NCBI RefSeq assembly: GCF_026626335.1
Contig: NZ_JAPNTZ010000007.1
Location: 124,001-188,000 of the forward strand
Reading direction: 5' to 3'
DNA from: Paractinoplanes pyxinae
Lineage (GTDB): Bacteria > Actinomycetota > Actinomycetes > Mycobacteriales > Micromonosporaceae
DNA: 64,000 nt
In this document: piece by piece, positions 42,750 through 51,309 of the stretch
Numbering within the stretch: the stretch's first letter is position 1
Layout of the letters: each line of letters begins with the position of its first letter
Notes under the pieces: model-generated
The model's input: the letters and a program-made list of their open reading frames with translations, nothing else
Told to the model about the DNA's origin: nothing
The model's database searches: none
Program-made: the position numbers and the translations under genes

Positions 42750-44351
42750 TCAGATTCCCAGCAGCTCGCCCAGGTCGCGGATCAGGTTCTCGATGTCGGT
42801 CTGGATCGGGTAGCCGTTGCCCCAGCCGTACGCGAGCACCAGCGCGGCCAGCGGCACCGCGATCATCACCAGGATGCTGAGCAGGATCTGCAGGAAGCGC
42901 AGGAAGCTGCCGGTGCGGCGGGGCCGGCGTACGGCCCGCTCGACCCGGGTCGGCGGCCGGGCCTGGAAGGTGGGCGGCGACGAGACCGGACGGGCGGGCG
43001 GCGGGCGCGGCGTGACCGGACGGGAGGTGACCGGCCCGGAGGAGACCGGCGCGGACGGCGGCGGGTGGAAGACCGGCTTCGGGGTCGGGACGGTGGCGTG
43101 CGGGTCGGGCACCCAGCTGCTGTGGTCGGCGTCGGGCCAGGGGTCGACCGGCGGCTGCAGGCCGGTGGTGCCCGGCATCCGCACTGACGCGGCGGCCACG
43201 CGTACGGTGGCCGACTCGGCCCGCCCGGTGGAGACCAGCCGCAATTCGGAGGTCGGGCCCGGGGTGGCCGCCCCGGTGGCCAGCATCGCCGCCGAGGCCA
43301 GGATGCTGCCCTCGGCCACCACCAGCTCGGGCTGCTCGATCACCACCGGCGCCTCGCCCAGCTCGCGGTGCAGCAGCGTGGCCACCAGCGGGATCCGGCT
43401 CGCCCCGCCGACCAGGAAGACCCCGGCCAGCCGCCCGTCGGGCAGGTCGGCCCAGTCGAGCAGGCCCTTGGTGACCCGGACGGTCTGCTCGAGCACCGGG
43501 CGGGCCAGCTTCTCGAGCTCGTCGCGGGTGAGGTGGACCTCGGTGTCGAGCAGCGGCACCACGAACTCGGCCGACTGGGCGCGGGACAGCCTCTCTTTGG
43601 CGATCCGCACCTCTTCCCACAGCTGGCGCTGGGCGCGGCGCTCCTGAGCCGTGGACGGCTCGAGCAGCCGCTGCCACTCGCTGGTGCGCAGGTGTTCGAC
43701 GATCGCCGCGTCGACGTCGAGGCCGCCGATGTCGTCGCGGCCGTCGACCGCCATCACCTCGAAGCCGGACGCGGTGCGGGCCACGACACTGGCGTCGAAC
43801 GTGCCGGCCCCGAAGTCGTGCACCACGACGACCGAGCCGATCGGCACGTCGCGGCCCAGCACCTCGGCGAAGTAGGTGGCCGCGGCGACCGGCTCGGCGA
43901 CCAGCCGGGCCCCGGCCAGCCCGGCCCGGGCGGCGGCGTCGGCCAGCAGCGAGCGACGGGTCGAGCCCCAGGTGGCGGGGCAGGTCAGGGTGACGTCGGG
44001 GGTCACCGGGCCGACCGCGCGGCGCCACTCCTCGGCCACCCGGGCCAGCACGGCGGCGATCAGCTCGACGACCGGGAACTCCTGCTCGCCCAGCAGCACC
44101 AGGCCGTCGTCGATGCGGCGCTTGGGGTTGGGCTCGAACCGGACCGGGTCGATGCGGGCGCTGTGCACCGCGTCCCGCCCCACCACCAGCGTGCCGTCGA
44201 GCTCGGCGAACACCGCCGAGGGCAGCAGCGGGGAGCCGTCGACCAGGATCGGGCGCGCGCGGCCGTCGGGCCAGCGCGCCACCGCGACGGTGTTCGAGGT
44301 GCCGAAGTCCACTCCCAGCGCGTGCTTCGGCTCACCTTGGTCGATGGCCAT
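42750..44351 (-). CDS. Hsp70-like ATPase with C-terminal membrane anchor
   Basis: A 533-residue protein. The actin-like ATPase domain is complete (about 1-380): ALGVDFGTSNTVAVARW (phosphate 1), VVVHDFGAGTFDASVVA (phosphate 2) and VFLVGGASRIPLVATLL (adenosine). The usual substrate-binding domain is missing. Instead a Pro/Ser/Thr-rich linker (about 395-470) leads to one membrane segment near 490-515 and a short outside tail. It may tether an ATPase to the membrane as a regulator or sensor; the function is unknown. It lies 26 nt from the next gene on the same strand, also a Pro-rich membrane protein. Confidence 0.88.
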   Translation of the reverse strand: MAIDQGEPKHALGVDFGTSNTVAVARWPDGRARPILVDGSPLLPSAVFAELDGTLVVGRDAVHSARIDPVRFEPNPKRRIDDGLVLLGEQEFPVVELIAAVLARVAEEWRRAVGPVTPDVTLTCPATWGSTRRSLLADAAARAGLAGARLVAEPVAAATYFAEVLGRDVPIGSVVVVHDFGAGTFDASVVARTASGFEVMAVDGRDDIGGLDVDAAIVEHLRTSEWQRLLEPSTAQERRAQRQLWEEVRIAKERLSRAQSAEFVVPLLDTEVHLTRDELEKLARPVLEQTVRVTKGLLDWADLPDGRLAGVFLVGGASRIPLVATLLHRELGEAPVVIEQPELVVAEGSILASAAMLATGAATPGPTSELRLVSTGRAESATVRVAAASVRMPGTTGLQPPVDPWPDADHSSWVPDPHATVPTPKPVFHPPPSAPVSSGPVTSRPVTPRPPPARPVSSPPTFQARPPTRVERAVRRPRRTGSFLRFLQILLSILVMIAVPLAALVLAYGWGNGYPIQTDIENLIRDLGELLGI

Positions 44352-44377
44352 CCCCTGAGTCTAGGGGGTCGGAGTCG

Positions 44378-44974
44378 TCAGACGATCTTCCAGCGCGGCC
44401 GGTGCCCCCACTCCCGTACGCAGCGCACGAGCACCCCCTCGGCGGTTCGCCCGTAAGCACCCGCGGGACGGCATTCGTCCCCCACCTCGACCGGCTCCCG
44501 CACCAGATCGGGTGTCGGGCTGGGGGCCGGCGTGGCACTGGTCGTCGTCGGCATGGGGGTGACCGCCGGCGGCGACGGCGCGGGCGGTTCCGGTGCCGGG
44601 GACTTCGGAGCCGGGATGAGGATCGGCTCCGGTTCGCGGCTGGCCGGCGGTTGAGCGGGGGGCCGGGAGGGGACGGCGGACGACGTGACCGCTCGGCGGG
44701 GGACGGGACGGGTGGTGGTGGCGACGGGGGCCGGCTTGCGCGCCTGGGTGGTGGCCGGGGCGATCGCCGTACGGGCCGAGGGTGGCGGCGGATTGGCCGG
44801 AGGGGGCGCGGCCAGCTGGTCGACCACCGAGCCCGGGGTTCCGGGCGGCTCGGACCGGGACTGGCCGAGGGTCAGCCAGCCGATCAGCGCGCACAGCAAC
44901 GCCTGGCCGACGACCAGCGCCACGGCCATGCGCACAGTGCGTCGCACCGTGCGCGTGACCGGAACCGGTTCCAC
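44378..44974 (-). CDS. Membrane-anchored Pro-rich protein with small C-terminal domain
   Basis: A 198-residue protein of unknown function. One N-terminal membrane segment (about 15-37), a Pro/Ala/Ser/Thr-rich stretch (about 45-150), then a short conserved-looking end, EVGDECRPAGAYGRTAEGVLV, with two Cys that could form a disulfide outside the cell. The start is GTG 44974. It lies just upstream of the Hsp70-like gene and is probably co-transcribed; the shared layout of Pro-rich linker plus membrane segment suggests they work at the same surface. Confidence 0.75.
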   Translation of the reverse strand: MEPVPVTRTVRRTVRMAVALVVGQALLCALIGWLTLGQSRSEPPGTPGSVVDQLAAPPPANPPPPSARTAIAPATTQARKPAPVATTTRPVPRRAVTSSAVPSRPPAQPPASREPEPILIPAPKSPAPEPPAPSPPAVTPMPTTTSATPAPSPTPDLVREPVEVGDECRPAGAYGRTAEGVLVRCVREWGHRPRWKIV

Positions 44975-45013
44975 CCGTCGGACTTTATGGCAAGGGATCG
45001 ATGGGGTCGAGAG

Positions 45014-45787
45014 CTAACGCCCCGTAAATGTGGGCTTACGCTTCTCCACAAATGCCGTGGTGCCCTCGATCCGGTCGTCGGTGGCGAACAGACCGGCGAA
45101 CAGCTGCGACTCGAGCGCCAGGCCGGAGGCCAGATCGGTGTTCAGCCCGCCGTCCACCGCCAGCTTGGCCGCCCGCAAGGCAAGAGACGGACCATTGACG
45201 TACGGCTTGACGAGCGCAAGAGCCGTCTCGAACACCTCAGCCGCCGGGGCGACCCGGTCGGCCAGCCCGATCCGCAGCGCCTCGTCGGCGTCCACCATGC
45301 GGCCCGAGAAGATCAGATCCTTCGCACGGGCCGGGCCGATCAGCCGGGCCAGCCGCTGCGTGCCGCCGGCGCCGGGGATGATGCCCAGCTTGATCTCGGG
45401 CTGGCCGAGCTTGGCGTCCTCCGCCACCACCCGCCAGTCGCAGGCCAGGGCCAGCTCGCACCCGCCGCCCAGCGCGTAGCCGGTGATCGCGGCGACGACC
45501 GGCTTGGGGATGCGAGCCACGGCGTCGAACGCGCTCGACAGCGCGGCCGCCCGCACGGCCATCTCGGGGTAGCCGACCTTGGTGAACTCGGTGATGTCGG
45601 CGCCGGCTGCGAAAACCTTCTCCCCGCCGTACACGATGACGGCCTTGACCTGCTCGTCCTCGGTCGCGGAATGCGCGGCGGCCCGCAGCTCTTCCTGTAC
45701 CTGGGTGTTGAGCGCGTTCATCGGTGGCCTGGTCAACCGGATCGTCCCGATGCCGTCGGTAGTCTCCAACGTCACGAACTCGCCCAC
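45014..45787 (-). CDS. Enoyl-CoA hydratase/isomerase family protein
   Basis: A 257-residue crotonase-fold enzyme of fatty acid or amino acid breakdown. RPPMNALNTQVQEEL, FAAGADITEF (oxyanion hole), GYALGGGCELALACD and LGQPEIKLGIIPGAGGTQRL carry both oxyanion-hole segments and two active-site acidic residues (the Glu in QPEIKLG and the adjacent conserved Glu in GGCELA), so it looks like a true hydratase. The start is GTG with AGGAGG 5 nt upstream. Confidence 0.93.
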   Translation of the reverse strand: MGEFVTLETTDGIGTIRLTRPPMNALNTQVQEELRAAAHSATEDEQVKAVIVYGGEKVFAAGADITEFTKVGYPEMAVRAAALSSAFDAVARIPKPVVAAITGYALGGGCELALACDWRVVAEDAKLGQPEIKLGIIPGAGGTQRLARLIGPARAKDLIFSGRMVDADEALRIGLADRVAPAAEVFETALALVKPYVNGPSLALRAAKLAVDGGLNTDLASGLALESQLFAGLFATDDRIEGTTAFVEKRKPTFTGR

Positions 45788-45835
45788 GCCCGCCTCCTGA
45801 ATCTCGGTTCAGGTCAGCCTACGACGGGTAGAAAG

Positions 45836-46303
45836 ATGCATGTGACCACGTACTACCGGGATCCGGACGTGTGGATCACCTCCGCCGGGGTCCGGATCAA
45901 CGGACACGACCTGCGCCTGAGCGAGCTGCGGCAGGTCTGGCACACGCGTGGCAAGCGCTCGTTGCGCACCATCGCCGGGCGGGGCGCGGTCGGTTTCGCT
46001 ATCCTCACCCCGGTCGTGATCGGCCTGCTCGCCGTGGCGGTCGCGCTGGTCCTCGACGCCTCCACCAGCACCACGATCGCCCTGATCGGCGGCGGCGTGC
46101 TGGTCGGCCTGGGCGTCGTCCCGCTGGCCGACGTGCTGCTCGAGCGGGTCGACCGGTCGTACGACCGCGGCAGCCGGGTGCGTGAGATCTGGGCTCGTAC
46201 TCCCACCGGCGACCTGCTGCTGCTGAGTACCCCCGACGCGGCCCGGTTCGGCCGCATCTACCGCGCCCTGCAGCGGGCGCTGGAACCGGCTACCCGCCGG
46301 TAA
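45836..46303 (+). CDS. DUF6232 family membrane protein
   Basis: A 155-residue protein. TYYRDPDVWITSAGVRINGHD is the start typical of DUF6232, followed by two membrane segments (about 47-95) and a C-terminal cytoplasmic part. The start is ATG 45836; GTG 45842 (MTTYYRDP) is an alternative. Function unknown; common in Actinoplanes and Streptomyces. Confidence 0.8.
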   Translation: MHVTTYYRDPDVWITSAGVRINGHDLRLSELRQVWHTRGKRSLRTIAGRGAVGFAILTPVVIGLLAVAVALVLDASTSTTIALIGGGVLVGLGVVPLADVLLERVDRSYDRGSRVREIWARTPTGDLLLLSTPDAARFGRIYRALQRALEPATRR

Positions 46304-46313
46304 TGTCGTCCCG

Positions 46314-46667
46314 ATGAAGAAGGACGCCGCCGCCCTGGCCGGGATGCTCGCCACCATGGGGGTGCTGCACTTCGCCGTGCCCCGCCCGTTCGACTCGATC
46401 GTGCCGCGCTCGCTCCCGGGCCGGCGGCGTACCTGGACCTATCTGAGCGGCGCGGCCGAACTCGCCTGCGCGGCCGCCATCGCGCATCCCCGCACCCGCC
46501 GAGCCGGCGCCCTGGCCGCGGCCGGGCTGTTCGTCGGCGTCTTCCCGGCCAACATCAAGATGGCGGTGGACGCGCGTCGCGCCACCCCGGTCCGGCAGGC
46601 GATCGCCTTCGGACGGCTGCCGCTGCAGGTGCCGCTCGTGCTGTGGGCCCGTCGCGTGGCCCGCTGA
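46314..46667 (+). CDS. DoxX-like membrane protein
   Basis: A 117-residue protein with four hydrophobic segments. GVLHFAVPRPFDSIVPRSLP and TYLSGAAELACAAAI match the DoxX/MauE-like group (small quinone- or redox-linked membrane proteins). It begins 10 nt after the DUF6232 gene. Function unknown. Confidence 0.8.
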   Translation: MKKDAAALAGMLATMGVLHFAVPRPFDSIVPRSLPGRRRTWTYLSGAAELACAAAIAHPRTRRAGALAAAGLFVGVFPANIKMAVDARRATPVRQAIAFGRLPLQVPLVLWARRVAR

Positions 46668-46728
46668 GCACGGAGTTTTTCCCGAACCGGGGCCGGACGA
46701 GTCGATCTTCGGTGACTATCGAAACACC

Positions 46729-47265
46729 ATGAGAACGACCATCACCCAGCGGCCCACCGGGGTCGAGCGCACCTTCGGCGCCGACGAGATCATCGTGACC
46801 AAGACCGACCCGCGCGGCATTCTGACCTACGCCAACGAGGTCTTCCTGCGTACCTCGGCGCTGACCGAGGACGAGGCGATCGGGCAGCCGCACAACATCA
46901 TCCGGCACCCCGACATGCCCCGGGCCGTCTTCAAGCTGCTCTGGGACACCCTCGGGCGGCGGGAAGAGATTTTCGCGTACGTCGTGAATCTCGCCGCCGA
47001 CGGCGCCCACTACTGGGTGTACGCGCACGTCACGCCCTCGTTCTCGGCCGACGGCAGGCTGGTCGGCTACCACTCCAACCGGCGGCTGCCCGAGCCGGCG
47101 GTGGTGAACGAGGTGCGCCGGCTGTACGAGCGCATCCGCTCGGCCGAGCAGCAGCACACCGCCAAGCCGGCCGCGGTCGAGGCCGGGTGGCAGGCGCTGC
47201 AGGCCGAGCTGGGCGGCCGCACGTACGACGAGTTCATCTGGGCCCTGACCAGCGGAGCGCGCTGA
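46729..47265 (+). CDS. Aer-like PAS-domain sensor protein
   Basis: A 178-residue soluble protein. Residues about 15-120 are a PAS domain of the Aer type: VTKTDPRGILTYANEVFLRTS, IGQPHNIIRHPDMPRAVFK and HYWVYAHVTPSFSADG. In Aer this domain binds FAD and senses redox state. The remaining ~55 residues are helical and may contact the next protein. There is no membrane segment. The stop overlaps the start of the chemoreceptor-like gene (TGATG), so both are made together. Confidence 0.88.
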   Translation: MRTTITQRPTGVERTFGADEIIVTKTDPRGILTYANEVFLRTSALTEDEAIGQPHNIIRHPDMPRAVFKLLWDTLGRREEIFAYVVNLAADGAHYWVYAHVTPSFSADGRLVGYHSNRRLPEPAVVNEVRRLYERIRSAEQQHTAKPAAVEAGWQALQAELGGRTYDEFIWALTSGAR

Positions 47266-48152
47266 TGACCGACCCCGTGCTGACCACGATCACCGAGGTG
47301 TGCCGCCGGGCCACCGCGGGCGACCTCGAGGCCCGGCTGCCCTCGATCGGCGACTCCGACGAGGCCGTCGCCGCCCGCACCGCGCTCAACAGCCTGCTCG
47401 ACATGAGCGACGCCTTCGTCCGCGAGGCCGGCGCCGCCTCGGCCGCGGCCGCCGAGGGCCGGTTCCACCGGCGGATCCTGACCCGCGGGCTGTCCGGCGC
47501 CTTCCGGTCGGCGGCCGAGCAGATCTCGACCTCCATCGTGGCCATGAGCCAGACCGCGGCCCGGGTCGCCGAGGCCGCGCAGGCCCGGGTCGCGCTGGCC
47601 GACGAGCTGGAGTCGGCCGTGCTGACCGTCTCGGAGCAGGTCGCCACCGCGGCCACCGAGATGGGCGCCTCGACCAACAGCCTGGCCGACTTCGCGCGGG
47701 AGGCGGTGACCGAGGCCGAGCGCGGCCTGGCCACGGTGACGTCGCTGCGGACCGCATCCGACCAGATCCGCACGGCAGTCGACCTGATCAACCAGGTGGC
47801 CAAGCAGACCCGGTTGCTCGCACTCAACGCGACCATCGAGGCAGCCCGGGCCGGGGACGCCGGGCGGGGCTTCAGCGTGGTCGCGGGCGAGGTGAAGACG
47901 CTGGCCGCCGAGACCAGCTCGTCCAGCGACGAGATCATGGGTCAGGTCAACACCGTGCAGGAGGTGGCGGCGGACGCGGTGGCCGTGCTGGAGACGGTCA
48001 CCAACAGCATCCGCGAGATGAGCGGGCTGGTGAACGGCATCGCGGCCGCCGTCGACGGGGGCAGCGCGCACGGAATGGCAGGACTGTCGCAGCTGGCCGA
48101 GGTGCTGCGCTCCGAGGTCAACCGGTTCGTCAGCACCGCCCGCCAGGCGTAG
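47265..48152 (+). CDS. Soluble methyl-accepting chemotaxis-type signalling protein
   Basis: A 295-residue, nearly all-helical protein without membrane segments. The N-terminus (TAGDLEARLPSIGDSDEAVA) looks like HAMP-related coils; the C-terminal half is an MCP signalling domain with the conserved tip RLLALNATIEAARAG followed by GRGFSVVAGEVKTLA. It is shorter than a full receptor and has no sensor domain of its own. With the PAS gene before it, it forms a two-protein version of Aer. No cheA, cheW or flagellar gene is in the window. Confidence 0.9.
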   Translation: MTDPVLTTITEVCRRATAGDLEARLPSIGDSDEAVAARTALNSLLDMSDAFVREAGAASAAAAEGRFHRRILTRGLSGAFRSAAEQISTSIVAMSQTAARVAEAAQARVALADELESAVLTVSEQVATAATEMGASTNSLADFAREAVTEAERGLATVTSLRTASDQIRTAVDLINQVAKQTRLLALNATIEAARAGDAGRGFSVVAGEVKTLAAETSSSSDEIMGQVNTVQEVAADAVAVLETVTNSIREMSGLVNGIAAAVDGGSAHGMAGLSQLAEVLRSEVNRFVSTARQA

Positions 48153-48155
48153 GGG

Positions 48156-49049
48156 CTAGCCGGCCCGGTAGACCTCGTCGATCTCGTCGCGGGTGGGCAG
48201 CGCGTTGGAGGCGCCCACCCGGCGGACGCAGGCCGCCCCAGCCGCGTTGGCCCAGCGCACCGCCTCGACCAGGTCGCGGCCCTCGCCCCAGGCCACGGCG
48301 AGCGCCCCGGTGAAGGCGTCGCCGGCCGCGGTGGTGTCGGTGACCTCCACGTGGAACGCGGGCACCGTCTCGTCCCGGCCCTCCCGATCGGCGTACCGGG
48401 AACCGGCCCCGCCCAGCGTGAGCACCACCCGCGGCACCATCGAGAGCAGCTTCGGCACGTCGATCGTGTCGCCGCCGGCCACCATCAGCGCCTCGACCTC
48501 GTTGACGACCAGCAGGTCGATGTCGGCCAGAAGCTCCTCCGGCAGCTCGCGGGCCGGGGCCGCGTTGAGGATCATGCGGGTGCCGCCCTCGCGGGCCGCC
48601 CGAGCCGCCGCCACCACCGTCGCGACCGGGATCTCTTGCTGGCACAACAGCACGTCACCGGCGGCGATCGCGGCCTGCTCGGCCTCGGTCAGGCCGACGA
48701 ACGTGTTGTTGGCGCCCGGCGCGACCAGGATCGAGTTCTCGCCGTCGCGGTCGACCATGATGACCGCCACCCCGGAGGGGCCGTAACTGGTGCGGACGTG
48801 CTGCATGTCGACGCCCGCGCCGTTGAGCCGGGCATTCAGGTTGACGCCGAACGCGTCCGAGCCGATCGCGCCCAGAAAGACCGTCCGGCCACCGGCCCGG
48901 GCCGCGGCGATGGCCTGGTTGGCCCCCTTGCCACCGGCCATCATCACGAACTCGTCGCCCAGCACCGTCTCGCCCGGCCGGGGCAGACGCGGGGCCAGGC
49001 CGACCAGGTCCATGTTGGCGCTGCCGGCGACCACGATGCGCGGCGCCAT
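48156..49049 (-). CDS. rbsK: Ribokinase (PfkB family)
   Basis: A 297-residue sugar kinase that phosphorylates ribose or a similar sugar. GSANMDLVGLAPRLPRPGET and MMAGGKGANQAIAAARAGG are ribokinase-specific, and DTTAAGDAFTGALAVAW is the PfkB signature with the catalytic Asp in AAGDAF. ATG 49049. It lies 4 nt downstream of the ABC ATPase gene and is convergent with the MCP gene. Confidence 0.9.
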   Translation of the reverse strand: MAPRIVVAGSANMDLVGLAPRLPRPGETVLGDEFVMMAGGKGANQAIAAARAGGRTVFLGAIGSDAFGVNLNARLNGAGVDMQHVRTSYGPSGVAVIMVDRDGENSILVAPGANNTFVGLTEAEQAAIAAGDVLLCQQEIPVATVVAAARAAREGGTRMILNAAPARELPEELLADIDLLVVNEVEALMVAGGDTIDVPKLLSMVPRVVLTLGGAGSRYADREGRDETVPAFHVEVTDTTAAGDAFTGALAVAWGEGRDLVEAVRWANAAGAACVRRVGASNALPTRDEIDEVYRAG

Positions 49050-49053
49050 GGGC

Positions 49054-49851
49054 TCAGGCCGCCCGGGCCGCGTAGCGGTCGCCGAACCGGTCGACGACCA
49101 GCGGCAGGCCGAACGTCTTGCTCAGATTCTCGGCCGTCATCACCTCACCCAGCAGGCCGGAGGCGACGATCGTGCCCTCGCGCAGCAGCAGGCCGTGGGT
49201 GAAGCCGGGCGGGATCTCCTCGACGTGATGGGTGACCAGCACCATGGCCGGCGAGTCGGGGTCGAGGGCCAGCTCGGTCAGCCGGGCGATCAGGTCTTCC
49301 CGGCCGCCCAGGTCGAGGCCGGCGCCGGGCTCGTCGAGCAGCATCAGCTCGGGGTCGGTCATCAGCGCCCGGGCGATCAGGGTGCGCTTGCGCTCGCCCT
49401 CGCTCAGGGTGCCGAAGTCGCGCTCGGCCAGCGGGCCCATGCCGAGCTGCTCGAGCAGCTGCCGGGCCCGGGCCTCGTCCTGCGGGTCGTACGACTCACG
49501 CCAGCGCCCCACCACCGACCAGGCCGCCGTGACCACGACGTCGAGCACCCGCTCGCCCGGCGGCACCCGCTCGGCGAACTGGCCGGTGGCCAGCCCGATG
49601 CGGGTGCGCAGCTCGTTGATGTCGGTGCGGCCGAGGCGCTCGCCGAGCACCCAGGCCGTGCCGCGGGACGGGTGCAGCCGGCCCGAGGCCAGGTTGAGCA
49701 GGGTGGTCTTGCCGGCGCCGTTGGGACCCAGCACCACCCAGCGTTCGTCCAGCTCGACCTGCCACGACAGGCCGCGGACCAGATGGCTTCCGCCGCGGAT
49801 CACGCTGACCTTGTCGAAGGCGATCACGGTGTCTTCGTCGGGCGGTGTCAT
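49054..49851 (-). CDS. Stand-alone ABC transporter ATP-binding protein
   Basis: A 265-residue ATPase. Walker A VVLGPNGAGKTTLL, signature LSEGERKRTLIARAL, Walker B LMLLDEPGAGLD and switch VTHHVEEIPPGF are all present. The pattern (HHVEEIP, GRWRESYDPQD) fits a group of single ABC ATPases related to iron or molybdate systems (ModF-like). No permease gene is adjacent, so its partner is unknown or it acts without one. I start at ATG 49851; GTG 49866 is possible. Confidence 0.9.
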   Translation of the reverse strand: MTPPDEDTVIAFDKVSVIRGGSHLVRGLSWQVELDERWVVLGPNGAGKTTLLNLASGRLHPSRGTAWVLGERLGRTDINELRTRIGLATGQFAERVPPGERVLDVVVTAAWSVVGRWRESYDPQDEARARQLLEQLGMGPLAERDFGTLSEGERKRTLIARALMTDPELMLLDEPGAGLDLGGREDLIARLTELALDPDSPAMVLVTHHVEEIPPGFTHGLLLREGTIVASGLLGEVMTAENLSKTFGLPLVVDRFGDRYAARAA

Positions 49852-49897
49852 GGCAGGTTCCGGCACGCGTCCATCCAACCACGCACGCCTGCGGCTT

Positions 49898-50007
49898 CTC
49901 AGGCGGTGGTCTTCGTTCAGCGGGTCGCCGGCAGCGCCCCGGCTCAGGCGGCGGTCTTCGTTCAGCGGTCGCCGACGCCGCCTCCGGCTCAGGCGGTGGT
50001 CGAGCCG
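49898..50007. repeat. 45-bp tandem repeat running into the ROK gene end
   Basis: CTCAGGCGGTGGTCTTCGTT and its near copies start at 49898, 49943 and 49988, exactly 45 bp apart; the third is partial. The third copy supplies the stop codon and last codons of the ROK regulator, so the gene end lies in the repeat. Confidence 0.85.
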
Positions 50008-51179
50008 AACACCTCATCGCGTACGGCGGCCAGGGCCGTGTGCAACGCGCCGTGCAGCACCGGCTCGGCCTCGACCCCGGTGATCACGACCTTGGGATTG
50101 ACCAGCGTGATCGTGGCGACCTCGTTCTCGACCCGGGCCGCCAGCGCCGGGCCGCCGGCCTGGGACACCTCGCCCGCCAGCACGACCAGCGGCGGGTCGA
50201 GCACCACGCAGGTCGCGGCCACGCCCAGGGCCAGCCGGCTCGCCAGCTCGTCGAGCACCGGCTCCCCGGCCGGACCGGCCTCGACCGCGTCGCGCACGAC
50301 GTCGGCCGCCTCGACCCCGCGGAAGCCGTACTTCTTGCCGATCGCCTTGACCGCGTCGGCGCCCGCGATGCTCTGGAAGCCGCCCCGCACCCCGCCCTTG
50401 CCGGACTTGCGGCCCGGGTGCTGCGGAACCTCGGCCCCGGCGACCGGCATGTAGCCGATCTCACCGGCCGCGCCCGAGTGGCCCTGGTGCAGCCGGCCGT
50501 CGATGACGCTGGCCAGACCGACACCGCGGCCGGCCCAGATCAGTACGAAGTCTTTGACGCCGGCCGCGGCGCCCGTGCTCGACTCGGCCACGGCGGCCAT
50601 GTTGACGTCGTTTCCGAAGACCACCGGGGTGTGCAGGTCGCGGCGCAGGTCGTCGAGCAGGCCGCGGTGCCAGCGGGGCAGGTCCCAGGCGAACGCGATC
50701 TCGCCGCTCTCGGGGTCGACCAGGCCGGGGGTGCCCAGCACGACCCGTCGTACGGAGCTCATGTCCGTCCCGGCGTCGGTGGCCGCCTGGACCACGGCGT
50801 TGTGCACCACACCGACCGGGTCGTCGGTGTCCTTGGTGGACTGCTCGACCCGCCCGATGATCGAGCCGGTGATGTCGGCACAGGCCGCGACCACCCGATC
50901 GGGGCCGACGTCGACACCGATCACGTGGGCGCTGCCGGGCGTGACCGCGTACAACTGGGCATTGGGACCACGACCGCCCGCCTGCTCGCCCACCCTGCGC
51001 ACCAGGCCCCGCTGCTCCAGCCGCTCCACCAGCTGGGACGCGGTGACCTTGCTCAGACCGGTCATCTCGCCGAGCTGGGCCCGGGTCAGCGGACCGCGGT
51101 TGAGCAGCAGTTCCAGCGCCGCCCGGTCGTTGAGCGCGCGCAGCAACCGGGGTGTGCCCGGAAGGCGGGTGGAGGCCAT
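49989..51179 (-). CDS. ROK-family transcriptional repressor
   Basis: A 396-residue regulator. The N-terminal winged helix (ALELLLNRGPLTRAQLGEMT, then GLSKVTASQLVERLE) is followed by a ROK sugar-kinase-like domain: VIGVDVGPDRVVAACADITG, a zinc/sugar site region GAAGEIGYMPV, and ASRLALGVAATCVVLDPPL. It should sense a sugar or amino sugar. ATG 51179 is divergent from the GH3 gene with an AT-rich palindrome between, so control of that glycosidase is likely. Its C-terminus is formed by a 45-bp repeat. Confidence 0.92.
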   Translation of the reverse strand: MASTRLPGTPRLLRALNDRAALELLLNRGPLTRAQLGEMTGLSKVTASQLVERLEQRGLVRRVGEQAGGRGPNAQLYAVTPGSAHVIGVDVGPDRVVAACADITGSIIGRVEQSTKDTDDPVGVVHNAVVQAATDAGTDMSSVRRVVLGTPGLVDPESGEIAFAWDLPRWHRGLLDDLRRDLHTPVVFGNDVNMAAVAESSTGAAAGVKDFVLIWAGRGVGLASVIDGRLHQGHSGAAGEIGYMPVAGAEVPQHPGRKSGKGGVRGGFQSIAGADAVKAIGKKYGFRGVEAADVVRDAVEAGPAGEPVLDELASRLALGVAATCVVLDPPLVVLAGEVSQAGGPALAARVENEVATITLVNPKVVITGVEAEPVLHGALHTALAAVRDEVFGSTTA

Positions 51180-51189
51180 GGCAGGATCC

Positions 51190-51204
51190 CCTAGTAAATT
51201 TAGG
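51190..51204. promoter_or_regulatory. AT-rich palindrome, candidate ROK operator
   Basis: CCTAGTAAATTTAGG contains the perfect palindrome TAAATTTA flanked by CCTA/TAGG. It stands out in a GC-rich context, 10 nt upstream of the repressor ATG and about 105 nt upstream of the GH3 gene. ROK repressors commonly bind AT-rich sites of this kind. Confidence 0.65.
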
Positions 51205-51309
51205 TTTGTTTCCTATTAGATGGACGACGCCCGTCGGGGCGACCGGCACCGAGCGATCATGGCAGCTCGCGGGGTGTGCAGACCAGACTTACGTCACCGG
51301 AAGGACACC

